Assembly (NCBI GenBank): GCA_963708855.1
Contig: CAVPUM010000002.1
Location: 1 to 64,000, forward strand
Source: CAIWHR01 sp963708855
Lineage (GTDB): Bacteria; Pseudomonadota; Gammaproteobacteria; Burkholderiales; Casimicrobiaceae
Reading direction: 5' to 3'
Length of the DNA: 64,000 nucleotides
Shown here: in pieces, positions 8,821-17,262 of the stretch
How positions within the stretch are numbered: position 1 is the stretch's first letter
How the letters are laid out: the number at the start of each line of letters is the position of its first letter
Notes under the pieces: generated by a model
What the model was told of the DNA's origin: nothing
The model's input: only the letters and a program-made list of their open reading frames with translations
Databases searched by the model: none
Position numbers and translations under genes: made by a program

Positions 8821-9702
8821 ATGACAAGCGCAAAACCCTCTGCCGCCAGGACCAGGAAGCCATCGACGAAGAGCGCGCCGCCGCGGAGCGGGCGGGCTGC
8901 TCGCTGCACGACGCTGACGGTCGACGTGCGCGAATCGGTGGCACTCCTCGCGCTTGCCCGGCCCGACGTGCACAACGCGTTCGACGAGACGCTCATCGCC
9001 GAGTTGACCCGGGCGCTGGAGGCGCTCGACCGCGACGCCTCGGTGCGCGCCGTCGTTCTGCTTGGCCACGGCAGGAGCTTCTGCGCCGGCGCCGACCTCA
9101 ACTGGATGCGCAGAATGGCGGGCCATGGCCGCGCCGAGAATCTCGCCGATGCGAACGCGCTTGCGGCGATGCTGAGGACGCTGCACCGGTTGTCGAAGCC
9201 GACAATCGCCCGCGTGCACGGCTCGGTGTTCGGTGGCGGCGTCGGCCTCGTCGCCTGCTGCGATATCGCCTTCGCCGCGCATGACGCGACGTTCTCGCTG
9301 TCGGAGACGAAGCTGGGCCTGATTCCCGCGACGATCGGCCCCTACGTGGTCGAGGCGATGGGCGCGCGGCACGCGCGGCGCTATTTCCTGTCCGCGGAGC
9401 GTTTCACGGCGGCGGAGGCGTTCCGCATCGGTCTCGTGCACGACATCTGTCCCATCGAGGAGCTGGACGGAAGGATCAACGAGCTGCTCGGCGCGCTGCT
9501 CGTCGCCGGCCCGCACGCGCAGGCCGAGGCGAAGGCGTTGATCCGGGCCGTAGCGCAGCAGCCGATCGACGATGCCGTGATTGCCGACACCGCGGCGCGC
9601 ATCGCACGAGTGCGCGGATCGCCGGAAGGCAAGGAGGGTGTCGCGGCTTTCCTCGAAAAGCGCTCGCCGGCGTGGGTGCCTTCGGCGCTGCGGAACCCAT
9701 GA
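8821..9702 (+). CDS. liuC: methylglutaconyl-CoA hydratase (enoyl-CoA hydratase family)
   Basis: This 293-residue crotonase-fold protein most likely hydrates 3-methylglutaconyl-CoA to HMG-CoA, the step between the carboxylase and LiuE. The oxyanion-hole segment is FCAGADLNWMRRMAG, and a second follows in GSVFGGGVGLVACCDIA; the ADLNWM signature is typical of LiuC. From ATG 8821 the protein carries an unusual N-terminal extension of about 28 residues rich in Lys, Ser, Ala and Pro before the fold begins (TLTVDVRESVALLAL). A later start is possible but no good in-frame candidate was seen. Its stop overlaps the next start (ATGA, 9699). Confidence 0.9.
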   Translation: MTSAKPSAARTRKPSTKSAPPRSGRAARCTTLTVDVRESVALLALARPDVHNAFDETLIAELTRALEALDRDASVRAVVLLGHGRSFCAGADLNWMRRMAGHGRAENLADANALAAMLRTLHRLSKPTIARVHGSVFGGGVGLVACCDIAFAAHDATFSLSETKLGLIPATIGPYVVEAMGARHARRYFLSAERFTAAEAFRIGLVHDICPIEELDGRINELLGALLVAGPHAQAEAKALIRAVAQQPIDDAVIADTAARIARVRGSPEGKEGVAAFLEKRSPAWVPSALRNP

Positions 9703-10352
9703 GCCCCGTTCCCGGCCTCGCCCTGTTCGACACCTGGCAACTCGTGGCGCTCGCGGCGGCGGTCGGCTGGGCGAGCGGCATCCGCCTCTACGCGGTGCTG
9801 TTCATCGTGGGCGGTCTGGGCTACCTCGATATCGTGGAGCTGCCGGGCGGCCTTGCGGCGCTCGCGCACCCCTGGGTGCTGTTCGCCTCGGGGTTCATGT
9901 TCGGTGTCGAATTCTTCGCCGACAAGATTCCCGGCGTGGACACGCTCTGGGACACCGTGCACACGTTCATCCGCATTCCCGCAGGCGCGGCGCTCGCGGC
10001 CAGCGTGTTCGGCGATGCGTCCGCGGCGGCCGGACTCGCGGCGGCGATCCTCGGCGGGTCGCTCGCGGCGGGCAGCCATTTCGCGAAGGCGGGCAGTCGC
10101 GCCGTGATCAACACCTCACCGGAGCCGTTTTCCAACTGGGCGGCGTCGTTTGGCGAGGACCTGGCCGTGGGCACGGTGCTCTGGCTCGCATTCGCGTATC
10201 CGGTCGCGGCATTGATCGTGATCGGCTTGCTGGTCCTGCTGATGATCTGGCTGATCCCGAGAGTCTGGCGTTTCATCCGGACGCTGATCCGGAAGATCAC
10301 CGGGATGTCCGCGCGCCCCGGGGACACATCGGGCCGTGGCGCCGATGTTTGA
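9699..10352 (+). CDS. DUF4126 domain membrane protein
   Basis: This 217-residue integral membrane protein has about five to six hydrophobic segments and the DUF4126 pattern (AVGWASGIRLYAVLF near residue 25, then FGVEFFADKIPGVDTLWD). Its function is unknown. ATG 9699 overlaps the stop of liuC, and its own stop (10350-10352) overlaps the start region of liuD, so it is translationally locked into the operon between two subunits of the same pathway. The C-terminus ends in a basic amphipathic tail. An alternative start at 9672 would add nine residues. Confidence 0.8.
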   Translation: MSPVPGLALFDTWQLVALAAAVGWASGIRLYAVLFIVGGLGYLDIVELPGGLAALAHPWVLFASGFMFGVEFFADKIPGVDTLWDTVHTFIRIPAGAALAASVFGDASAAAGLAAAILGGSLAAGSHFAKAGSRAVINTSPEPFSNWAASFGEDLAVGTVLWLAFAYPVAALIVIGLLVLLMIWLIPRVWRFIRTLIRKITGMSARPGDTSGRGADV

Positions 10353-12354
10353 CAAGATCCTCATCGCCAATCGCGGCGAGATCGCCTGCCGCGTGGCCCG
10401 CACCGCGCGCCGCATGGGCATTCGCACCGTCGCCGTCTATTCGGATGCCGACGCCGAGGCCCTGCACGTCGTGGTCTGCGACGAAGCCTATCGGCTCGGC
10501 CCGCCCCCGCCGCGGGAGAGCTATCTCGACGGCGAGGCGATCATCGCCGTCGCGAAAAGAACGGGCGCGCAGGCGGTCCATCCGGGCTATGGTTTCCTGT
10601 CCGAGAACGAAGGCTTCGCAACGGCCTGCGCGCGCGCGGGTCTCGTCTTCATCGGCCCGCCTCCTGCGGCGATCGCGGCAATGGGCTCCAAGTCGGCGGC
10701 GAAGAACATCATGGGCAAGGCCGGGGTCCCGCTGGTTCCCGGTTACCACGGTGACGAACAGGATCCGAAGCATCTCGCGCGCGCGGCGGCGAAGATCGGC
10801 TTTCCGGTGCTGATCAAGGCGACCGCCGGCGGCGGCGGCAAAGGGATGAAAGTGGTCGAGCGGGCGGCCGATTTCGCCGCGGCGCTGGCCTCCGCCCGGC
10901 GCGAGGCGAAGTCCGGTTTCGGCGACGATCGCGTGCTGGTCGAAAAGTACCTCGCGGCGCCGCGCCACATCGAGATCCAGGTGTTCGCCGACACCCACGG
11001 CAATGCCGTCTACCTGTTCGAGCGCGACTGCTCGGTACAGCGGCGGCACCAGAAGGTTCTCGAGGAAGCGCCCGCGCCGCGGATGCAGCCGGAACATCGG
11101 CGCGCGATGGGCGAAGCCGCGGTCGCCTGTGCGAAGGCGATCGGTTACGTCGGCGCGGGTACCGTCGAATTCATGGCGGCGGAATCGTTCGCGCGCGATG
11201 GCGCGTTCTTTTTCATGGAGATGAACACGCGGCTGCAGGTCGAGCACCCGGTCACCGAGATGGTCACGGGCGAGGACCTGGTCGAATGGCAGCTGAGGGT
11301 GGCGGCGGGCGAGCCCTTGCCCAAACGGCAGGACGAGCTCGCGCTTTGCGGACACGCGATCGAGGCGCGCATCTACGCCGAGGATGCGGACCGCGGGTTC
11401 CTGCCGTCCATAGGAACGCTCGCCCACCTGCGGGCGCCGGTGACCGGCCCGTCGGTACGCGTCGACACCGGCGTTCGCGCCGGCGACGAGATATCGCCGC
11501 ATTACGATCCGATGATTGCCAAGCTGATCGTGCATGGCGAGGACCGGCCGGCGGCGTTGCGGCGGCTCGCCGAGGCGCTGGCCGAGTACGAGATCGTCGG
11601 CGTCGCGACCAACCTCGCCTTCCTGCGGCGCGTCGTCGCGCATGCGGCGTTTGCTTCCGGCCACGTCGACACCGGGCTCATCGTGCGCCACCAGGAGGCC
11701 CTGTTTCCGACGCCGGCCCCCGCCGGTGACGACGTGTTGCTCGCCGCCGCCCTGGCCGAAACGGGTGCGCTCGTGCGCCAACGTGCGGCGGCGGCGCGCT
11801 CCTCCGGCGATCCGCATTCACCCTGGCACGCGGTCGATCCGTGGTGGATGAACAGCGCGCGCCACGCGATTTTCTGCTCGTTTGTCGCCGGCGAAGTGCG
11901 GCACGACATCGCAGTGCGCCGCACCGGCGGCGACTGGAGCGTCCGGCTGCCCGCCGGCGAGTCGGCCGCGCGGGTGACCGAGCGCGACGGGCGTCTCGTG
12001 GTGGCGACCCCGGGGATGGAGTTCGCCGCGACGGTGGTGCCGCTTGGCGAAGAGCGCCACGTCTTCTGTCACGGCGGGCAGTGGAAGCTGCTGCGCCTCG
12101 ATCCGCTGGCCCATGCGGGCGAGGAGGAGGCCCGCGGCGGACACCTGATGGCGCCGATGTCCGGCACGCTGGTGGCCGTGATGGTCAAGGCCGGCGACCG
12201 GGTCGGCAAGGGCGCGCCGTTGATGATCCTCGAGGCGATGAAAATGGAGCACACGATCGCGGCGCCGTCAGCCGGCGTCGTGGCGGCCGTGAACTTCCGC
12301 GTGGGCGACCGCGTGAAGGAAGGCGCGGACCTCGTCGACATCGACGACGATTGA
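10345..12354 (+). CDS. liuD: methylcrotonyl-CoA carboxylase, biotin-containing subunit
   Basis: This 669-residue alpha subunit carboxylates biotin with ATP and bicarbonate. The biotin carboxylase domain begins at once (FDKILIANRGEIACRV) and includes the ATP-grasp loop KATAGGGGKGMKVV and the conserved EMNTRLQVEHPVTE. The BT linker region spans about 460-590. The C-terminal biotinyl domain carries the attachment Lys at about K633 in LEAMKMEHT. ATG 10345 was preferred over a GTG at 10336 because the conserved N-terminus starts there; either overlaps the DUF4126 stop. It works with LiuB. Confidence 0.95.
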   Translation: MFDKILIANRGEIACRVARTARRMGIRTVAVYSDADAEALHVVVCDEAYRLGPPPPRESYLDGEAIIAVAKRTGAQAVHPGYGFLSENEGFATACARAGLVFIGPPPAAIAAMGSKSAAKNIMGKAGVPLVPGYHGDEQDPKHLARAAAKIGFPVLIKATAGGGGKGMKVVERAADFAAALASARREAKSGFGDDRVLVEKYLAAPRHIEIQVFADTHGNAVYLFERDCSVQRRHQKVLEEAPAPRMQPEHRRAMGEAAVACAKAIGYVGAGTVEFMAAESFARDGAFFFMEMNTRLQVEHPVTEMVTGEDLVEWQLRVAAGEPLPKRQDELALCGHAIEARIYAEDADRGFLPSIGTLAHLRAPVTGPSVRVDTGVRAGDEISPHYDPMIAKLIVHGEDRPAALRRLAEALAEYEIVGVATNLAFLRRVVAHAAFASGHVDTGLIVRHQEALFPTPAPAGDDVLLAAALAETGALVRQRAAAARSSGDPHSPWHAVDPWWMNSARHAIFCSFVAGEVRHDIAVRRTGGDWSVRLPAGESAARVTERDGRLVVATPGMEFAATVVPLGEERHVFCHGGQWKLLRLDPLAHAGEEEARGGHLMAPMSGTLVAVMVKAGDRVGKGAPLMILEAMKMEHTIAAPSAGVVAAVNFRVGDRVKEGADLVDIDDD

Positions 12355-12387
12355 CAGCCCGCACCGCCGCCTTCCAGCGCCGACCTC

Positions 12388-13311
12388 GTGCAGATCCTGC
12401 TGCAATCGCCTCGCGACGAGGGCCGCGCCTGGCACGCCGCGTTGGCGAGCGCGCTTCCGGACGCGGCGATCTCGGTGTGGCCGGATGCCCCGGCCGCACC
12501 TGATTACGCGCTCGTCTGGAAGCCGCCGGTGGAATTGTTCGCGCGCGCGCGGCCCGTGAAGGCGATCTTCAACCTGGGCGCCGGCGTCGAGACGCTGCTC
12601 GGCATTTCGGCGCTGCCCGGGGGTGTGCCCGTGATACGCCTGGAGGACGCCGGAATGGCGCCGCAAATGGGCGAGTACGTCACGCTCGCGGTGCTGCGCG
12701 CCTACCGCGAGATCGATGCCTACGCGGCGCAACAGCGCGAAGGCCGCTGGCACGCGCGGCCCCGGATCGCCAAGTCCGCATTCGGGATCGGCATCCTCGG
12801 CTTCGGCGTGCTGGGGCGAGCCGTTGCGGATGCCTTGGCGCCCTTCGGCTTCCCCCTTCGCGCCTGGAGCCTTTCGCGCAAGCGTTCGCCCGGTGTCGAA
12901 TCGTTCGCGGGGCGGGCGGAGCTGAGGCCTTTCCTGGCGGCTTCACAGGTCCTGGTTTGCCTGTTGCCGTCGACGCGCGAAACGCGGGGGTTGCTCGACG
13001 GTGCGGCGTTCGAAACCCTGTCCCCCGGCGCCCACCTCGTCAACGTGGCGCGCGGGGACATCGTCGTGGACGAAGACCTGATCGCGGCGCTCGACCGCGG
13101 CCATCTCGCCAGCGCCACGCTCGACGTCTTTCGCGCCGAGCCGCTGCCCTCCGGCCATCCGTTCTGGCATCATCCGCGAATCACCCTGACGCCGCATGCA
13201 TCGGCCGTCACGCTTGTCGAGGACGCGGTCCTTCAGGTCGCCGGCAAGATCCGCCGGCTCGAGCGCGGGGAGCCGGTGACCGGCATCGTCGATCGTGCCC
13301 GCGGTTACTGA
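12388..13311 (+). CDS. ghrA: glyoxylate/hydroxypyruvate reductase A-like 2-hydroxyacid dehydrogenase
   Basis: This 307-residue D-2-hydroxyacid dehydrogenase starts at GTG 12388 (QILLQSPRDEGRAW). The NAD(P) Rossmann motif is GIGILGFGVLGRAVAD (about 130-145). The catalytic Arg-Glu-His set is within LVNVARGDIVV, the following DVF-AEPLP region, and ITLTPHAS. It resembles GhrA, which reduces glyoxylate and hydroxypyruvate. It is not a known leucine-pathway enzyme; its position between LiuD and HMG-CoA lyase suggests only co-expression. Confidence 0.85.
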   Translation: MQILLQSPRDEGRAWHAALASALPDAAISVWPDAPAAPDYALVWKPPVELFARARPVKAIFNLGAGVETLLGISALPGGVPVIRLEDAGMAPQMGEYVTLAVLRAYREIDAYAAQQREGRWHARPRIAKSAFGIGILGFGVLGRAVADALAPFGFPLRAWSLSRKRSPGVESFAGRAELRPFLAASQVLVCLLPSTRETRGLLDGAAFETLSPGAHLVNVARGDIVVDEDLIAALDRGHLASATLDVFRAEPLPSGHPFWHHPRITLTPHASAVTLVEDAVLQVAGKIRRLERGEPVTGIVDRARGY

Positions 13312-13330
13312 CGCAGATTTGCAGCGCACC

Positions 13331-14257
13331 ATGTCGCCCTCCGCCAAGCTCCCGCCGTCGGTCCGCCTCGTCGAAGTCGGACCGCGCGACGGGCTGCAGA
13401 ACGAACAGGCGACGGTGCCGACCGCCGTCAAGGTTGCGCTGATCGACCAACTCACCGCCGCAGGCTTTCCGGCGATCGAGGCGACTTCGTTCGTTTCGCC
13501 CAAGTGGGTGCCGCAGATGGCGGATGCCGCCGACGTTATGGCGCGCATCCGCCGCCAACCCGGTGTGCGCTATCCCGTGCTCACGCCCAACATGAGGGGA
13601 TTCGACGCGGCGGTGGCGGCGGGAGCCGACGAGGTCGCTGTATTCGTCGCCGCCTCGGAAACGTTCTCGCAGAAGAACATCAACTGCAGCATCGCCGAGA
13701 GCCTCGAGCGAGCGCAGCCGATTCTCACCGCCGCGAAGTCGAGGGTCGTTCGCGTGCGCGGCTACATCTCTTGCGTGCTCGGCTGCCCGTACGAGGGCGA
13801 TGTCGATCCGCGCACGGTGGCGCAGATCGCCGAGGCGCTGTTCAGGGCCGGTGCGTACGAGGTTTCGCTGGGCGACACGATCGGTGTGGGCACCGCGGGG
13901 AAGGTGGCCGCGCTCTTCGCGCTCGTGGGCGAGCGCGTGCCGGTCGCGGCGCTCGCCGGTCATTTTCACGACACCTATGGCCAGGCACTGACCAACGTCT
14001 ACGCGGCGATGGAGACGGGCGTGGCCACGTTCGACTGCTCGGTCGCGGGCCTGGGCGGCTGTCCCTACGCCAAAGGCGCGACGGGAAACGTGGCGAGCGA
14101 AGACGTCGTCTACCTGATGAACGGGCTTTCCATCGACACCGGCGTCGACCTGACGAACCTCCGCGCCGCCGGCCAGATGATCTCCGATTTCCTCGGTCGG
14201 CCGCCGGTGTCCCGCGTTGCGCGTGCGCTCGCTGCCAGGAGCGAACCGTCGACATGA
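13331..14257 (+). CDS. liuE: hydroxymethylglutaryl-CoA lyase
   Basis: This 308-residue TIM-barrel enzyme cleaves HMG-CoA to acetoacetate and acetyl-CoA. The active-site and metal segments are EVGPRDGLQNE near the N-terminus, SCVLGCPYEGDVDP in the middle, HFHDTYGQALTN with metal-binding His residues, and the catalytic Cys loop GLGGCPYAKGATGN. ATG 13331 gives the usual bacterial length. An upstream in-frame start at 13295 lies inside ghrA and adds 12 residues. The stop overlaps the next ATG (14254). Confidence 0.95.
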   Translation: MSPSAKLPPSVRLVEVGPRDGLQNEQATVPTAVKVALIDQLTAAGFPAIEATSFVSPKWVPQMADAADVMARIRRQPGVRYPVLTPNMRGFDAAVAAGADEVAVFVAASETFSQKNINCSIAESLERAQPILTAAKSRVVRVRGYISCVLGCPYEGDVDPRTVAQIAEALFRAGAYEVSLGDTIGVGTAGKVAALFALVGERVPVAALAGHFHDTYGQALTNVYAAMETGVATFDCSVAGLGGCPYAKGATGNVASEDVVYLMNGLSIDTGVDLTNLRAAGQMISDFLGRPPVSRVARALAARSEPST

Positions 14258-14472
14258 GCATGGCTGTGAACCGCAGACCCGACGCGGAGCATCCCGAGCA
14301 GGTCCCGTCGCCTTGCGTCAGCGTGTGTGTGCTGGATGCGAACGGCATCCTTTGCCTCGGTTGTTTCCGCACGCTGGACGAAATCGCTTCTTGGAGCCTG
14401 CTCGACGCCGATGCGAAGCGCGGCGTGCTGGCCGCGTTGCCGGAACGCCGGTCGGCGCATCGACCCACATGA
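14254..14472 (+). CDS. DUF1289 domain small cysteine protein
   Basis: This 72-residue protein has the DUF1289 pattern CVSVCVLDANGILCLGCFRT, four cysteines that could hold a metal or Fe-S centre, followed by a Trp-containing helix. The family is predicted to be an Fe-S protein of unknown role. It overlaps both neighbours by four bases (ATGA at each junction), so it is coupled to HMG-CoA lyase and to the isomerase gene. Confidence 0.85.
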   Translation: MSMAVNRRPDAEHPEQVPSPCVSVCVLDANGILCLGCFRTLDEIASWSLLDADAKRGVLAALPERRSAHRPT

Positions 14473-15125
14473 TCGCCGACTGGTACTTCGACTTCGTCTC
14501 GCCCTTTGCCTACCTGCAGAGCGAGCAGCTGGGTTCGCTCGGGCCCGGTGTTTCCGTGCGCCCTCGCCCGGTCCTATTCGCCGGCTTGCTCGGCGCGAGC
14601 GGACAGAAAGGCCCCGCCGAGATCCCCGCCAAGCGCGCCTTCACTTATCGCTACTGCATCTGGCGCGCGAAGGAGCTCGGCATCGGGTTCCGCTTCCCGC
14701 CCGAGCACCCCTTCAATCCGCTGCCACTGCTGCGGCTCGCGGTCGCCTGTGATTCGACGCCGGACGCGGTGCACCGGATCTTCCGCTTCGTCTGGCGCGA
14801 CGGCCGGCTGCCCGACTTGCCGATCGAATGGGCCGAACTGATCGCCGAACTCGACGCGCACGATGCCGATGCGCGCATCGCGTCCGCGGACGTGAAGGAC
14901 GAGTTGCGGCGCAATACTGACGAGGCGATCGCGCGCGGGGTTTTCGGCGTGCCCACGCTGGCGATCGGCAACGAGCTCTTCTGGGGTTCCGACGCGACCG
15001 CGATGGCTGCAGACTACGTCGCGGCCGGCTGCCGCTTCGCCGATCCGGAGTACGCGCGCGTCTCGGCGCTGCCCATCGGCGCCGCGCGGCGTGACGTGGG
15101 CGCCAAACCGGTCAGGAAGTCCTGA
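14469..15125 (+). CDS. 2-hydroxychromene-2-carboxylate isomerase family protein, paralogue 2
   Basis: This 218-residue DsbA-fold protein is related to the one at 5886. The N-terminal WYFDFVSPFAYLQSEQL has the catalytic-type Ser, and GVFGVPTLAIGNELFWGSD is the C-terminal signature. A short extension follows and ends in GAKPVRKS. Its last codons and stop lie inside one of the two 74-bp direct repeats, so the 3' end overlaps what would be the 3' end of a convergent CoA-transferase gene. It closes the plus-strand liu cluster. Confidence 0.85.
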   Translation: MIADWYFDFVSPFAYLQSEQLGSLGPGVSVRPRPVLFAGLLGASGQKGPAEIPAKRAFTYRYCIWRAKELGIGFRFPPEHPFNPLPLLRLAVACDSTPDAVHRIFRFVWRDGRLPDLPIEWAELIAELDAHDADARIASADVKDELRRNTDEAIARGVFGVPTLAIGNELFWGSDATAMAADYVAAGCRFADPEYARVSALPIGAARRDVGAKPVRKS

Positions 15126-15173
15126 CCACACCCGCGGCGACGCGCGCGTCGATGGCCGCGTTGCCGTCGCCCG
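15100..15173. repeat. 74-bp direct repeat, copy 1
   Basis: It matches 17189-17262 with five differences in 74 bases, at an offset of 2089. On the plus strand it holds the end of the isomerase gene. On the minus strand it spells a relic of the CoA-transferase C-terminus (AAIDARVAAGVVRTS, then stop). It contains the dyad GGTCAGGA-AG-TCCTGACC at 15110-15127, which spans both stop codons. The two copies bracket the GT41 glycosyltransferase gene. Confidence 0.9.
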
Positions 15174-15213
15174 TCGGAAGCAGCGGCCGCGATGCGCACT
15201 GTCGCGGCGCGCG

Positions 15214-17067
15214 TCAAGGGCCGCGATCACCCGGCCGATCGAGGGCACCGCCCTTCTCTGCCCGCGCGAGCGCTTCGCGAAAGAATCGCTCGAACTCGCG
15301 CACGACCTCCATGTTCTCGAACAGAACGCCATTGCGGAGCATGATTTCCTGGTGGATGGTCCGGCGATAGCCACGGTCGGTGCCCAGGCGCACCGCGAGA
15401 TCGATGTAATGTGCGGCGTCGACCGCGACGCATTCGCCAATTCCCATTTTGCGATACATCGCCTGCGTGTGCCGGCCGCGCTGGAATTCACCCGGCAACG
15501 TCACGACCGGCGTCCCCACCGAAAATGCTTCGAGGGACGTATTCATTCCATTGAAATGCACGGTGTCCAGCATTACGTCGGCGAGCGCGATGAGATTCAC
15601 GTACTCCGGGCTTGCCTGGCGTGGCAGGAAGATGATGCGATCGAGCACGTCCGGCATGACGGCGGCCCAGCGGCGGCGCATGAGGTTGGACCAGTTTTCG
15701 GTGCGGCCCTCGATCACGACCAGTTTGCCGCCGGGATCCCGCCGCAGAATTCCGGCGAGCAGCGCATCCATGTCCGGGTGGAACTTGAACAGGTTCTGCG
15801 GACAGATGTACAGGTGATCGTCGGCGGCGAGTCCGAATGCGGCACGCGGCTTGCCCGGCCGCGGCATCGCGGGCCGATAGTAGTAGGCAAGGCTCCCGAG
15901 ATCGTGCAGCAGGAAGAGGCTCTCGCTGTAGTGCTCCTGCGCGCCCGGGGATTCGTACAGATCGTTCGACACGAAATAGTCCATCGCCGGGATGCCCGTC
16001 GTGTCGGGGTGGCCGAACGACACGCATTGAACCGGCGCCAACCGCGAGAACGCCAGAAAGTAGCTGAACGGCTCCATCCCGACATCCTGGTAGAACAGGA
16101 CGTCGAGCTCGAGCGCCCCGATGATGCGCCGGGCTTCAGGCAGGTCCTCCGGCACCACGACGTTCCGCTCGGCGTGCTGGCGAATGAATCGCGAGCAGGC
16201 GTCGTCGAGGACCGGCGCCACGAAGATCGCCGTCACCTCGAACTCCGCGCGCGCAAACCCGGCGAACAGGCCGCGGCTCGTGCGCCCGATGCTGTGGTTG
16301 CGGAAGAACTTCGAAAGCAGGCCGACGCGAATACGCCCGCCGGTCCTGCGCGGACCGGCACAATGCGGCGCCGCATAGGCGAGCGACGGACACATGCGGC
16401 GATACAGGGCGGCATACTTGATCTGGAGGGCGCGATTGTTCTCGCCGTGGAATGCCAGGTAGAAATTCGTCCACACCGCCGCACGCATCGGGTCGTCCAT
16501 GTGAAGCGCATCGTCCGCGAGCAGTGCGTCGAGTTCCGCGTCGACGCGCGCGCGTTCCGCCAGCATGGTCTCGCGCGAGCGGATGATCGGCGAAATGAGG
16601 GTGGCGAGCTTGAGGCGCGCGTCGGGGCGAGGTGCGAGGCGGCAAGCCAGCCGATAGGAATCGGTCGCAGCGGCGATGTCGCCCAGCGTCTGCTGCACGA
16701 TGCCCAGGCGTTCCCACGCGACACCATCCGTCGGGCGCAGGCGACATGCCCGCTGCAGGCGCGTCACCGCGTCCGCCAGGCGACCCGACTCCTGCAACAT
16801 CTCGGCTTCCAGGATCAGGAGGTGCGGTGCAAGCGGCGATTCGGGCGCCAGCGCCACGGCATTGGCAAAGGATTGTGCGGCGGCATCCAGCGCCCCGACC
16901 TCCCGCGCCAGCACGCCAAGACCCTGCCACGCCTCGGGCGACGGGTCGATTTCCAGCGCCTGCCGATACAAGGCCTTGGCTTCGGCGAGCCGCCGGGACC
17001 CGTGCATCTGTCGCGCCTTTTGCAGCAACGATCGGCTACTCGCCTGGCGTCGTTTCTTTTCTCCCAC
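15214..17067 (-). CDS. TPR-containing glycosyltransferase family 41 protein (O-GlcNAc transferase/SPINDLY-like)
   Basis: This 617-residue protein has tetratricopeptide-like repeats at about 10-165 (ALYRQALEIDPSPEAWQGLG and similar) and a GT41 catalytic region at about 245-590. GT41 features seen are VGLLSKFFRNHSIGRT, FSHPDTTG-type text (SFGHPDTTGIPAMDYF), CPQNLFKFHPD, and the nucleotide-sugar segment NGMNTSLEAFSVGTPVVTLP. Members transfer GlcNAc or another sugar to protein Ser/Thr; bacterial targets are mostly adhesins or unknown. No adhesin is next to it. It is intact and lies alone between direct repeats, which suggests insertion or duplication at this site. Confidence 0.88.
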   Translation of the reverse strand: MGEKKRRQASSRSLLQKARQMHGSRRLAEAKALYRQALEIDPSPEAWQGLGVLAREVGALDAAAQSFANAVALAPESPLAPHLLILEAEMLQESGRLADAVTRLQRACRLRPTDGVAWERLGIVQQTLGDIAAATDSYRLACRLAPRPDARLKLATLISPIIRSRETMLAERARVDAELDALLADDALHMDDPMRAAVWTNFYLAFHGENNRALQIKYAALYRRMCPSLAYAAPHCAGPRRTGGRIRVGLLSKFFRNHSIGRTSRGLFAGFARAEFEVTAIFVAPVLDDACSRFIRQHAERNVVVPEDLPEARRIIGALELDVLFYQDVGMEPFSYFLAFSRLAPVQCVSFGHPDTTGIPAMDYFVSNDLYESPGAQEHYSESLFLLHDLGSLAYYYRPAMPRPGKPRAAFGLAADDHLYICPQNLFKFHPDMDALLAGILRRDPGGKLVVIEGRTENWSNLMRRRWAAVMPDVLDRIIFLPRQASPEYVNLIALADVMLDTVHFNGMNTSLEAFSVGTPVVTLPGEFQRGRHTQAMYRKMGIGECVAVDAAHYIDLAVRLGTDRGYRRTIHQEIMLRNGVLFENMEVVREFERFFREALARAEKGGALDRPGDRGP

Positions 17068-17188
17068 TATTGGCTGCCTTCACAACGTCATTGACGACCC
17101 GGCCTGGCGCGAAGATGCGCGCAGGCCCAGAGCGCGCGAAACGAAGCGACGCGTTGGTCGTACATCGTCTTGGTCTCGTGCCATGCCT

Positions 17189-17262
17189 GCGCCAAACCGG
17201 TCAGGAAGTCCTGACCACACCTGCGGCGACGAGCGCGTCGATGGCCGCGTCGGCGTAGCCCG
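17189..17262. repeat. 74-bp direct repeat, copy 2
   Basis: This is the second copy of the repeat at 15100-15173. Here the minus strand is the genuine 3' end of the CoA-transferase gene (stop at 17201-17203). The first bases (about 17189-17216) repeat the end of the isomerase gene but are not attached to one. The dyad GGTCAGGA-AG-TCCTGACC is at 17199-17216. Confidence 0.9.

Noticed and set aside
6995..8944. Minus-strand frame of 649 codons over liuB
   Set aside because: Antisense shadow; rich in His, Arg and Asp with no motif, while liuB is unmistakable.
15091..17094. Plus-strand frame of 667 codons over the GT41 gene
   Set aside because: The minus-strand protein has TPR and GT41 motifs throughout; the plus-strand frame has none.
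17068..17262. Insertion-sequence ends around the GT41 gene
   Set aside because: The flanking repeats are direct, made of gene 3' ends, and no transposase or terminal inverted repeats were found.
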